From: Liolophura sinensis
Lineage: Eukaryota > Mollusca > Polyplacophora > Chitonida > Chitonidae
Assembly: GCF_032854445.1 (NCBI RefSeq)
Contig: NW_027018003.1
Location: 62,001 to 126,000, forward strand
Direction: 5' to 3'
Length of the DNA stretch: 64,000 nt
Part shown: positions 10,437 to 21,963 of the stretch, piece after piece
How the letters are laid out: each line of letters begins with the position of its first letter
Numbering within the stretch: position 1 is the stretch's first letter
Translations under genes and position numbers: made by a program
The notes under the pieces: generated by a model
The model's database searches: none
The model's input: only the letters and a program-made list of their open reading frames with translations
Told to the model about the DNA's origin: nothing

Positions 10437-12632
10437 GTCACTACAGCCAAAAGTATTGGTCGGAGAGCAATGCGGTTTGCACCATTCGATTTCTCGTCAC
10501 AAAAAATACGTCGGATTAGGCTCTTACTAGTAGCACTGGAACAGTTTTTCCACTTTTGCATTTTTGCCTGGTCTTTTTGTTAATTGAAATCGGCTACACT
10601 GTACTCTGTACAATCGCGACTGGTCATTACTATATTCAACTTTTGACTATAAGTTATGTGCCCTTCGGTAGCCCAGAAGACGTCAAATCTTTCGGCTAAG
10701 CCCATTTAACTCACCCAGCAATTGTCTTACTTCTAAGTGCAAGACAATCTCAATGTCTTTATCTATGTGTAGAAAAACCACACCATTTGTACGTGAAAAA
10801 CACAAGGTACTTGATACAGTCTGCTGTAAAAAGTACAACTGAACACTAACCCACTTCAGTAAGGTGCCAAAAGATGCGGAATTGAGCCAGGCATCGGCAG
10901 CTGTTGAAAAATTGCAAATTTCCCTGGTTTCCATGGAGTAAGAGCCGTTGCTGGGCACGTGATTATGACATAAATGATCATTCAATTGTCACTACAGCCA
11001 AAAGTATTGGTCGGAGAGCAACGCGGTTTGCATCATTCGATTTCTCGTCACAAAATACGTCGGATTAGCCTCTTACCAGCAGCACTGGAACAGTTTTTCC
11101 ACTTTTGCATTTTTACCTGGTCCTTTTGTTAATTGAAATCGGCTACACTGTACTCTGTACAACTGCGACTGGTCATTACTATATTCAACTTTTGACTATA
11201 AGTTGTGTGCCCTTCGGTAGCCCAGAAGACGTCAAATCTTTGGGCTAAGCCCATTTATCTCACCCAGCAATTGTCTTACTTCTAAGTCCAAGACAATCTC
11301 AATGTCTTTATCTACGTGTAGAAAAACCACACCATTTGTACATAAAAAACACAAGGTACTTGATACAGTCTGCTGTAAAAAGTACAACTAAACACTGACC
11401 CACATTTATAAGGTGCCAAAAGATTTGAAATTGGGCCAGGCAACGGCAGCTGTTAAAAATTGCAAATATCCCTGGTTTCCATGGAGTAAGAGCCGTTGCT
11501 GGGCACGTGATTATGACATCAATGATCATTGATATGTCGCTACAGCCAAAAGTATTGGTCGGAGAGCAACGCGGTTTGCACCATTCGATTTCTCGTCACA
11601 AAATACGTCGGATTAGGCTCTTACTAGTAGCACTGGAACAGTTTTTCCACTTTTGCATTTTTGCCTGGTCTTTTTGTTAATTGAAATCGGCTACACTGTA
11701 CTCTGTACAATCGCGACTGGTCATTACTATATTCAACTTTTGACTATAAGTTATGTGCCCTTCGGTAGCCCAGAAGACGTCAAATCTTTCGGCTAAGCCC
11801 ATTTAACTCACCCAGCAATTGTCTTACTTCTAAGTGCAAGACAATCTCAATGTCTTTATCTATGTGTAGAAAAACCACACCATTTGTACGTGAAAAACAC
11901 AAGGTACTTGATACAGTCTGCTGTAAAAAGTACAACTGAACACTAACCCACTTCAGTAAGGTGCCAAAAGATGCGGAATTGAGCCAGGCATCGGCAGCTG
12001 TTGAAAAATTGCAAATTTCCCTGGTTTCCATGGAGTAAGAGCCGTTGCTGGGCACGTGATTATGACATAAATGATCATTCAATTGTCACTACAGCCAAAA
12101 GTATTGGTCGGAGAGCAACGCGGTTTGCACCATTCGATTTCTCGTCACAAAATACGTCGGATTAGCCTCTTACCAGCAGCACTGGAACAGTTTTTCCACT
12201 TTTGCATTTTTACCTGGTCCTTTTGTTAATTGAAATCGGCTACACTGTACTCTGTACAATTGCGACTGGTCATTACTATATTCAACTTTTGACTATAAGT
12301 TATGTGCCCTTCGGTAGCCCAGAAGACGTCAAATCTTTGGGCTAAGCCCATTTATCTCACCCAGCAATTGTCTTACTTCTAAGTCCAAGACAATCTCAAT
12401 GTCTTTATCTACGTGTAGAAAAACCACACCATTTGTACATAAAAAACACAAGGTACTTGATACAGTCTGCTGTAAAAAGTACAACTAAACACTGACCCAC
12501 ATTTATAAGGTGCCAAAAGATTTGAAATTGGGCCAGGCAACGGCAGCTGTTAAAAATTGCAAATATCCCTGGTTTCCATGGAGTAAGAGCCGTTGCTGGG
12601 CACGTGATTATGACATCAATGATCATTGATAT
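10437..12632 (+). repeat. Tandem dimer duplication (~1097-1099 bp x2)
   Basis: Monomers 10437+10988 and 11536+12085 are near copies. Shared private features include TCGGCTAAGCC with GTGCAAGACAATCTC and TATGTGTAGAAAAACC in the Sb2 partner. The Ca1 partner has TACCTGGTCCTTTTG, CATTTATCTCACCC, GATTTGAAATTGGG and a one-base deletion in TTAAAAATTGC. The copies differ by private changes, for example two extra A in CACAAAAAATACG (about 10500), CATCATTCG (about 11031), CAACTGCGAC (about 11160) and AGTTGTGTG (about 11202), so the duplication is recent but not the newest event. Confidence 0.8.
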
Positions 12633-15600
12633 GTCGCTACAGCCAAAAGTATTGGTCGGAGAGCAACGCGGTTTGCACCATTCGATTTCTCGTCACAAAA
12701 TACGTCGGATTAGCCTCTTACTAGTAGCACTGGAACAGTTTTTCCACTTTTGCATTTTTGCTTTGTCTTTTTGTTAATTGAAATCGGCTAAACTGTACTC
12801 TGTACAATCGCGACTGGTCATTACTATATTCAACTTTTGACTATAAGTTATGTGCCCTTCGGTAGCCCAGAAGACCTGAAATCTTTGGGCTAAGCCCATT
12901 TAACTCACCCAGCAATTGCCTTACTTTTAAGTGCAAGACAATCTCAATGTCTTTATCTACGTGTAGAAAAACCAGACCATTTGTACGTGAAAAACACAAG
13001 GTACTAGATACAGTCTGCTGTAAAGAGTACAACTGAACACTAACCCACTTCAGTAAGGTGCCAAAAGATGCGGAATTGAGCCAGGCATCGGCAGCTGTTG
13101 AAAAATTGCAAATTTCCCTGGTTTCCATGGAGTAAGAGCCGTTGTTACGCACATAATTATGACATAAATGATCATTCAATTGTCGCTACAGCCTAAAGTA
13201 TTGGTCGGAGAGCAATGCGGATTGCACCATTCGATTTCTCGTCACAAAATACGTCGGATTAGCCTCTTACTAGTAGCACTGGAACAGTTTTTCCACTTTT
13301 GCATTTTTGCCTGGTCTTTTTGTTAATTGAAATCGGCTACACTGCACTCTGTACAATCGCGACTGGTCATTACTATATTCAACTTTTGACTATAAGTTAT
13401 GTGCCCTTCGGTAGCCCAGAAGACGTCAAATCTTTGGGCCAAGCCCATTTAACTCACCCAGCAATTGTCTTACTTCTAAGTGCAAGACAATCTCAATGTC
13501 TTTATCTACGTGTAGAAAAACCACACCATTTGTACGTGAAAACCACAAGGTACTTGATACAGTCTGCTGTAAAAAGTACAACTGAACACTGACCCACTTC
13601 AGTAAGGTGCCAAAAGATGCGGAATTGAGCCAGGCATCGGCAGCTGTTGAAAAATTGCAAATTTCCCTGGTTTCCATGGAGTAAGAGCCGTTGCTGGGCA
13701 CGTGATTATGACATCAATGATCAATCAATAGTCGCTACAGCCAAAAGTATTGGTCGGAGAGCAACGCGGTTTGCACCATTCGATTTCTCGTCACAAAATA
13801 CGTCGGATTAGCCTCTTACCAGCAGCACTCGAACAGTTTTTCCACTTTTGCATTTTTGCCTGGTCTTTTTGTTAATTGAAATCGGCTACACTGTACTCTG
13901 TACAATCGCGACTGGTCATTACTATATTCAACTCTTGACTATAAGTTATGTGCCCTTCGGTAGCCCAGAAGACGTCAAATCTTTGGGCTAAGCCCATTTA
14001 ACTCACCCAGCAATTGCCTTACTTCTAAGTTCAAGACAATCTCAATGTCTTTATCTACGTGTAGAAAAACCACACCATTTGTACCTAAAAACACAAGGTA
14101 CTTGATACAGTCTGCTGTAAAAAGTACAACTAAACACTGACCCACATTTATAAGGTGCCAAAAGATGCGGAATTGAGCCAGGCATCGGCAGCTGTTGAAA
14201 AATTGCAAATTTCCCTGGTTTCCATGGAGTAAGAGCCGTTGCTGGGCACGTGATTATGACATAAATGATCATTCAATTGTCACTACAGCCAAAAGTATTG
14301 GTCGGAGAGCAATGCGGTTTGCACCATTCGATTTCTCGTCACAAAATACGTCGGATTAGCCTCTTACCAGCAGCACTGGAACAGTTTTTCCACTTTTGCA
14401 TTTTTGCCTGGTCTTTTTGTTAATTGAAATCGGCTACACTGTACTCTGTACAATCGCGACTGGTCATTACTATATTCAACTTTTGACTATAAGTTATGTG
14501 CCCTTCGGTAGCCCAGAAGACGTCAAATCTTTGGGCTAAGCCCATTTAACTCACCCAGCAATTGTCTTACTTCTAAGTCCAAGACAATCTCAATGTCTTT
14601 ATCTATGTGTAGAAAAACCAGACCATTTGTACCTAAAAACACAAGGTACTTGATACAGTCTGCTGTAAAAAGTACAACTAAACACTGACCCACATTTATA
14701 AGGTGCCAAAAGATGCGGAATTGAGCCAGGCATCGGCAGCTGTTGAAAAATTGCAAATTTCCCTGGTTTCCATGGAGTAAGAGCCGTTGCTGGGCACGTG
14801 ATTATGACATAAATGATCATTCAATTGTCACTACAGCCAAAAGTATTTGTCGGAGAGCAATGCGGTTTGCACCATTCGATTTCTCGTCACAAAATACGTC
14901 GGATTAGCCTCTTACCAGCAGCACTGGAACAGTTTTTCCACTTTTGCATTTTTACCTGGTCCTTTTGTTAATTGAAATCGGCTACACTGTACTCTGTACA
15001 ATTGCGACTGGTCATTACTATATTCAACTTTTGACTATAAGTTATGTGCCCTTCGGTAGCCCAGAAGACGTCAAATCTTTGGGCTAAGCCCATTTATCTC
15101 ACCCAGCAATTGTCTTACTTCTAAGTCCAAGACAATCTCAATGTCTTTATCTACGTGTAGAAAAACCACACCATTTGTACATAAAAAACACAAGGTACTT
15201 GATACAGTCTGCTGTAAAAAGTACAACTAAACACTGACCCACATTTATAAGGTGCCAAAAGATGTGAAATTGGGCCAGGCATCGGCAGCTGTTAAAAATT
15301 GCAAATATCCCTGGTTTCCATGGAGTAAGAGCCGTTGCTGGGCACGTGATTATGACATCAATGATCATTGATATGTCGCTACAGCCAAAAGTATTGGTCG
15401 GAGAGCAACGCGGTTTGCACCATTCGATTTCTCGTCACAAAATACGTCGGATTAGCCTCTTACTAGTAGCACTGGAACAGTTTTTCCACTTTTGCATTTT
15501 TGCTTTGTCTTTTTGTTAATTGAAATCGGCTAAACTGTACTCTGTACAATCGCGACTGGTCATTACTATATTCAACTTTTGACTATAAGTTATGTGCCCT

Positions 15601-17020
15601 TCGGTAGCCCAGAAGACCTGAAATCTTTGGGCTAAGCCCATTTAACTCACCCAGCAATTGCCTTACTGTTAAGTGCAAGACAATCTCAATGTCTTTATCT
15701 ACGTGTAGAAAAACCAGACCATTTGTACGTGAAAAACACAAGGTACTAGATACAGTCTGCTGTAAAGAGTACAACTGAACACTAACCCACTTCAGTAAGG
15801 TGCCAAAAGATGCGGAATTGAGCCAGGCATCGGCAGCTGTTGAAAAATTGCAAATTTCCCTGGTTTCCATGGAGTAAGAGCCGTTGTTACGCACATAATT
15901 ATGACATAAATGATCATTCAATTGTCGCTACAGCCTAAAGTATTGGTCGGAGAGCAATGCGGATTGCACCATTCGATTTCTCGTCACAAAATACGTCGGA
16001 TTAGCCTCTTACTAGTAGCACTGGAACAGTTTTTCCACTTTTGCATTTTTGCCTGGTCTTTTTGTTAATTGAAATCGGCTACACTGCACTCTGTACAATC
16101 GCGACTGGTCATTACTATATTCAACTTTTGACTATAAGTTATGTGCCCTTCGGTAGCCCAGAAGACGTCAAATCTTTGGGCCAAGCCCATTTAACTCACC
16201 CAGCAATTGTCTTACTTCTAAGTGCAAGACAATCTCAATGTCTTTATCTACGTGTAGAAAAACCACACCATTTGTACGTGAAAACCACAAGGTACTTGAT
16301 ACAGTCTGCTGTAAAAAGTACAACTGAACACTGACCCACTTCAGTAAGGTGCCAAAAGATGCGGAATTGAGCCAGGCATCGGCAGCTGTTGAAAAATTGC
16401 AAATTTCCCTGGTTTCCATGGAGTAAGAGCCGTTGCTGGGCACGTGATTATGACATCAATGATCAATCAATAGTCGCTACAGCCAAAAGTATTGGTCGGA
16501 GAGCAACGCTGTTTGCACCATTCGATTTCTCGTCACAAAATACGTCGGATTAGCCTCTTACCAGCAGCACTCGAACAGTTTTTCCACTTTTGCATTTTTG
16601 CCTGGTCTTTTTGTTAATTGAAATCGGCTACACTGTACTCTGTACAATCGCGACTGGTCATTACTATATTCAACTCTTGACTATAAGTTATGTGCCCTTC
16701 GGTAGCCCAGAAGACGTCAAATCTTTGGGCTAAGCCCATTTAACTCACCCAGCAATTGCCTTACTTCTAAGTTCAAGACAATCTCAATGTCTTTATCTAC
16801 GTGTAGAAAAACCAGACCATTTGTACCTAAAAACGCAAGGTACTTGATACAGTCTGCTGTAAAAAGTACAACTAAACACTGACCCACATTTATAAGGTGC
16901 CAAAAGATGCGGAATTGAGCCAGGCATCGGCAGCTGTTGAAAAATTGCAAATTTCCCTGGTTTCCATGGAGTAAGAGCCGTTGCTGGGCACGTGATTATG
17001 ACATAAATGATCATTCAATT
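12085..17020 (+). repeat. Tandem 2742-bp pentamer duplication
   Basis: Starts 12085, 12633, 13182, 13731 and 14279 correspond to 14827, 15375, 15924, 16473 and 17021, each offset by exactly 2742 bp. Shared rare markers are GTACTAGATACAGTC, TAAAGAGTAC, GTTGTTACGCACATAATT (13144 and 15886), CAGCCTAAAGTATTGG, GCACTCGAACAG (about 13826 and 16568) and AGTTCAAGACAATC (about 14028 and 16770). The copies separate inside the fifth monomer: 14279 keeps the one-base deletion and tail 2, while 17021 has TACATAAAAAAC and tail 1. That places one exchange point within 17021-17400. Confidence 0.85.
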
Positions 17021-17569
17021 GTCACTACAGCCAAAAGTATTGGTCGGAGAGCAATGCGGTTTGCACCATTCGATTTCTCGTCACAAAATACGTCGGATTA
17101 GCCTCTTACCAGCAGCACTGGAACAGTTTTTCCACTTTTGCATTTTTGCCTGGTCTTTTTGTTAATTGAAATCGGCTACACTGTACTCTGTACAATCGCG
17201 ACTGGTTATTACTATATTCAACTTTTGACTATAAGTTATGTGCCCTTCGGTAGCCCAGAAGACGTCAAATCTTTGGGCTAAGCCCATTTAACTCACCCAG
17301 CAATTGTCTTACTTCTAAGTCCAAGACAATCTCAATGTCTTTATCTACGTGTAGAAAAACCACACCATTTGTACATAAAAAACACAAGGTACTTGATACA
17401 GTCTGCTGTAAAAAGTACAACTAAACACTGACCCACATTTATAAGGTGCCAAAAGATGTGGAATTGGGCCAGGCATCGGCAGCTGTTAAAAAATTGCAAA
17501 TATCCCTGGTTTCCATGGAGTAAGAGCCGTTGCTGGGCACGTGATTATGACATCAATGATCATTGATCT

Positions 17570-20500
17570 GTCGCTACAGCCAAAAGTATTGGTCGGAGAG
17601 CAACGCGGTTTGCACCATTCGATTTCTCGTCACAAAATACGTCGGATTAGGCTATTACTAGTAGCACTGGAACAGTTTTTCCACTTTTGCATTTTTGCCT
17701 GGTCTTTTTGTTAATTGAAATCGGCTACACTGTACTCTGTACAATCGCGACTGGTCATTACTATATTCAACTTTTGACTATAAGTTATGTGCCCTTCGGT
17801 AGCCCAGAAGACCTGAAATCTTTGGGCTAAGCCCATTTAACTCACCCAGCAATTGTCTTACTTCTAAGTCCAAGACAATCTCAATGTCTTTAATCTACGT
17901 GTAGAAAAACCACACCATTTGTACGTGAAAAACACAAGGTACTTGATACAGTCTGCTGTAAAAAGTACAACTGAACACTAACCCACTTCAGTAAGGTGCC
18001 AAAAGATGCGGAATTGAGCCAGGCATCGGCAGCTGTTGAAAAATTGCAAATTTCCCTGGTTTCCATGGAGTAAGAGCCGTTGCTGGGCACGTGATTATGA
18101 CATAAATGATCATTCAATTGTCACTACAGCCAAAAGTATTATTCGGAGAGCAATGCGGTTTGCACCATTCGATTTCTCGTCACAAAATACGTCGAATTAG
18201 CCTCTTACCAGCAGCGCTGGAACAGTTTTTCCACTTTTGCATTTTTACCTGGTCTTTTTGTTAATTGAAATCGGCTACACTGTACTCTGTACAATCGCGA
18301 CTGGTCATTACTATATTCAACTTTTGACTATAAGTTATGTGCCCTTCGGTAGCCCAGAAGACCTGAAATCTTTGAGCCAAGCCATTTAACTCACCCAGCA
18401 ATTGTCTTACTTCTAAGTCCAAGACAATGTCAATGTCTTTATCTACGTGTAGAAAAACCAGACCATTTGTACATAAAAAACACAAGGTACTTGATACAGT
18501 CTGCTGTAAAAAGTACAACTAAACACTGACCCACATTTATAAGGTGCCAAAAGATGTGGAATTGAGCCAGGCATCGGCAGCTGTTAAAAAATTGCAAATA
18601 TCCCTGGTTTCCATGGAGTAAGAGCCGTTGCTGGGCACGTGATTATGGCATCAATGATCATTGATCTGTCGCTACAGCCAAAAGTATTGGTTGGAGAGCA
18701 ACGCGGTTTGCACCATTCGTTTTCTCGTCACAAAATACGTCGGATTAGCCTCTTACTAGTAGCACTGGAACAGTTTTTCCACTTTTGCATTTTTGCTTCG
18801 TCTTTTTGTTAATTGAAATCGGCTAAACTGTACTCTGTACAATCGCGACTGGTCATTACTATATTCAACTTTTGACTATAAGTTATGTGCCCTTCGGTAG
18901 CCCAGAAGACGTCAAATCTTTGGGCTAAGCCCATTTAACTCACCCAGCAATTGCCTTTTTTCTAAGTCCAAGACAATCTTAATGTCTTTATCTACGTGTA
19001 GAAAAACCACACCATTTGTACGTGAAAAACACAAGGTACTTGATACAGTCTGCTGTAAAAAGTACAACTAAACACTGACCCACATTTATAAGGTGCCAAA
19101 AGATGTGGAATTGGGCCAGGCATCGGCAGCTGTTAAAAAATTGCAAATATCCCTGGTTTCCATGGAGTAAGAGCCGTTGCTGGGCACGTAATTATGACAT
19201 CAATGATCATTGATCTGTCGCTACAGCCAAAAGTATTGGTCGGAGAGCAACGCGGTTTGCACCATTCGATTTCTCGTCACAAAATACGTCGGATTAGGCT
19301 CTTACTAGTAGCACTGGAAACAGTTTTTCCACTTTTGCATTTTTGCCTGGTCTTTTTGTTAATTGAAATCGGCTAAACTGTACTCTGTACAATCGCGACT
19401 GGTCATTACTATATTCAACTTTTGACTATAAGTTATGTGCCCTTCGGTAGCCCAGAAGACGTCAAATCTTTGGGCTAAGCCCATTTAACTCACCCAGCAA
19501 TTGCCTTTTTTCTAAGTCCAAGACAATCTTAATGTCTTTATCTACGTGTAGAAAAACCACACCATTTGTACGTGAAAAACACAAGGTACTTGATACAGTC
19601 TGCTGTAAAAAGTACAACTAAACACTGACCCACATTTTATAAGGTGCCAAAAGATGTGGAATTGGGCCAGGCATCGGCAGCTGTTAAAAAATTGCAAATA
19701 TCCCTGGTTTCCATGGAGTAAGAGCCGTTGCTGGGCACGTGAATTATGACATCAATGATCATTGATCTGTCCGCTACAGCCAAAAGTATTGGTCGGAGAG
19801 CAACGCGGTTTGGACCATTCGATTTCTCGTCACAAAATACGTCGGATTAGCCTCTTAACAGCAGCACTGAACAGTTTGTCCACTTTTGCATTTTTGCCTG
19901 GTCTTTTTGTTAATTGAAATCGGCTACACTGTACTCTGTACAATCGCGACTGGTCATTACTATATTCAACTTTTGACTATAAGTTATGTGCCCTTAGGTA
20001 GCCCAGAAGACCTGAAATCTTTGGGCTAAGCCCATTTAACTCACCCAGCTATTGCCTTACTTCTAAGTGCAAGACAATCTCAATGTCTTTATCTACGTGT
20101 AGAAAAACCACACCATTTGTGCGTGAAAAACACAAGGTACTTGATACAGTCTGCTGTAAAAAGTACAACTGAACACTAACCCACTTCAGTAAGGTGCCAA
20201 AAGATGCGGAATTGAGCCAGGCATCGGCAGCTGTTGAAAAATTGCAAATTTCCCTGGTTTCCATGGAGTAAGAGCCGTTGCTGGGCACGTGATTATGACA
20301 TAAATGATCATTCAATTGTCACTACAGCCAAAAGTATTGGTCGGAGAGCAGCGCGGTTTGCACCATTCGATTTCTCGTCACAAAATACGTCGGATTAGCC
20401 TCTTACCAGCAGCACTGGAACAGTTTTTCCACTTTTGCATTTTTACCTGGTCCTTTTGTAATTGAAATCGGCTACACTGTACTCTGTACAATTGCGACTG

Positions 20501-21963
20501 GTCATTACTATATTCAACTTTTGACTATAAGTTATGTGCCCTTCGGTAGCCCAGAAGACGTCAAATCTTTCGGCTAAGCCCATTTATCTCACCCAGCAAT
20601 TGTCTTACTTCTAAGTCCAAGACAATCTCAATGTCTTTATCTACGTGTAGAAAAACCACACCATTTGTGCATAAAAAACACAAGGTACTTGATACAGTCT
20701 GCTGTAAAAAGTACAACTAAACACTGACCCACATTTATAAGGTGCCAAAAGATGTGAAATTGGGCCAGGCAACGGCAGCTGTTAAAAAATTGCAATATCC
20801 CTGGTTTCCATGGAGTAAGAGCCGTTGCTGGGCACGTGATTATGACATCAATGATCATTCTGTCGCTACAGCCAAAAGTATTGGTCGGAGAGCAACGCGG
20901 TTTGCACCATTCGATTTCTCGTCACAAATACGTCGGATTAGGCTCTTACTAGTAGCACTGGAACAGTTTTTTCCACTTTTGCATTTTTGCCTGGTCTTTT
21001 TGTTAATTGAAATCGGCTACACTGTACTCTGTACAATCGCGACTGGTCATTACTATATTCAACTTTTGACTATAAGTTATGTGCCCTTCGGTAGCCCAGA
21101 AGACCTGAAATCTTTGGGCTAAGCCCATTTAACTCACCCAGCAATTGTCTTACTTCTAAGTCCAAGACAATCTCAATGTCTTTATCTATGTGTAGAAAAA
21201 CCACACCATTTGTACGTGAAAAACACAAGGGTACTTGATACAGTCTGCTGTAAAAAAGTACAACTGAACACTAACCCACTTCAGTAAGGTGCCAAAGATG
21301 CGGAATTGAGCCAGGCATCGGGCAGCTGTTGAAAAAATTGCAAATTTCCCTGGTTTCCATGGAGTAAGAGCCGTTTGCTGGGCACGTGATTATGACATAA
21401 ATGATCATTCAATTGTCACTACAGCCAAAAGTATTGGTCGGAGAGCAATGCGGTTTGCACCATTCGATTTCTCGTCACAAAATACGTCGGATTAGCCTCT
21501 TACCAGCAGCACTGGAACAGTTTTTCCACTTTTGCATTTTTTGCCTGGTCTTTTGTTAATTGAAATCGGCTAAACTGTACTCTGTACAATCGCGACTGGT
21601 CATTACTATATTCAACTTTTGACTATAAGTTATGTGCCCTTCGGTAGCCCAGAAGACCTGAAATCTTTGGGCCAAGCCCATTTAACTCACCCAGCAATTG
21701 TCTTACTTCTAAGTCCAAGACAATGTCAATGTCTTTATCTACGTGTAGAAAAACCACACCATTTGTACATAAAAAACACAAGGTACTTGATACAGTCTGC
21801 TGTAAAAAGTACAACTAAACACTGACCCACATTTATAAGGTGCCAAAAGATGTGGAATTGAGCCAGGCATCGGCAGCTGTTAAAAAATTGCAAATATCCC
21901 TGGTTTCCATGGAGTAAGAGCCGTTGCTGGGCACGTGATTATGACATCAATGATCATTGATCT
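17570..21963 (+). repeat. Block 3: dimers with many small indels, monomers 33-40
   Basis: Starts and codes: 17570 Sb2, 18120 Ca1, 18668 Sa1, 19217 Sa1, 19769 Cb2, 20318 Ca1 (tail shortened), 20862 Sb2, 21415 Ca1. Lengths are 550, 548, 549, 552, 549, 544, 553 and 549, the most erratic run in the window. Monomers 18668 and 19217 are near copies sharing TTGCCTTTTTTCTAAG and CAATCTTAATG. The palindromic tail of 20318 has lost three bases (GATCATTCTGTCGC near 20852), removing its symmetry. Confidence 0.8.
18380..21555. other. Dense homopolymer-indel patch (probable sequence error)
   Basis: I see at least 17 one-base insertions or deletions here that occur in almost no other copy: AGCCATTTAAC (18380), GGAAACAG (19317), CATTTTATAAGG (19634), GTGAATTATG (19740), GTCCGCTAC (19769), CACTGAACAG (19866), TTTTGTAATTG (20454), TTGCAATATCC (20790), CACAAATACG (20926), AGTTTTTTCC (20965), AAGGGTACT (21227), TAAAAAAGTAC (21250), GCCAAAGATG (21291), ATCGGGCAG (21317), GAAAAAATTGC (21332), CCGTTTGCTG (21371), and a paired extra and missing T near 21536-21555. 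Nearly all are length changes in short homopolymers. That pattern fits poorly polished long-read consensus better than biology. Confidence 0.7.

Larger units (their letters stand above)
8791..17569 (+). repeat. Block 2: tail-4 cassettes, monomers 17-32
   Basis: Starts and codes: 8791 Ca1, 9340 Sb4, 9889 Ca2, 10437 Sb2, 10988 Ca1, 11536 Sb2, 12085 Ca1, 12633 Sb2, 13182 Sb4, 13731 Ca2, 14279 Ca2, 14827 Ca1, 15375 Sb2, 15924 Sb4, 16473 Ca2, 17021 Ca1. The signature is an Sb4 monomer (CACTGCACTCTG, GAAAACCACAAGG, tail GATCAATCAATA) followed by Ca2 monomers with a one-base deletion in TACCTAAAAACAC, which makes them 548 bp. This pairing appears three times here and twice more at 29654 and 33501, so it has been copied as a cassette. 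Confidence 0.85.
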
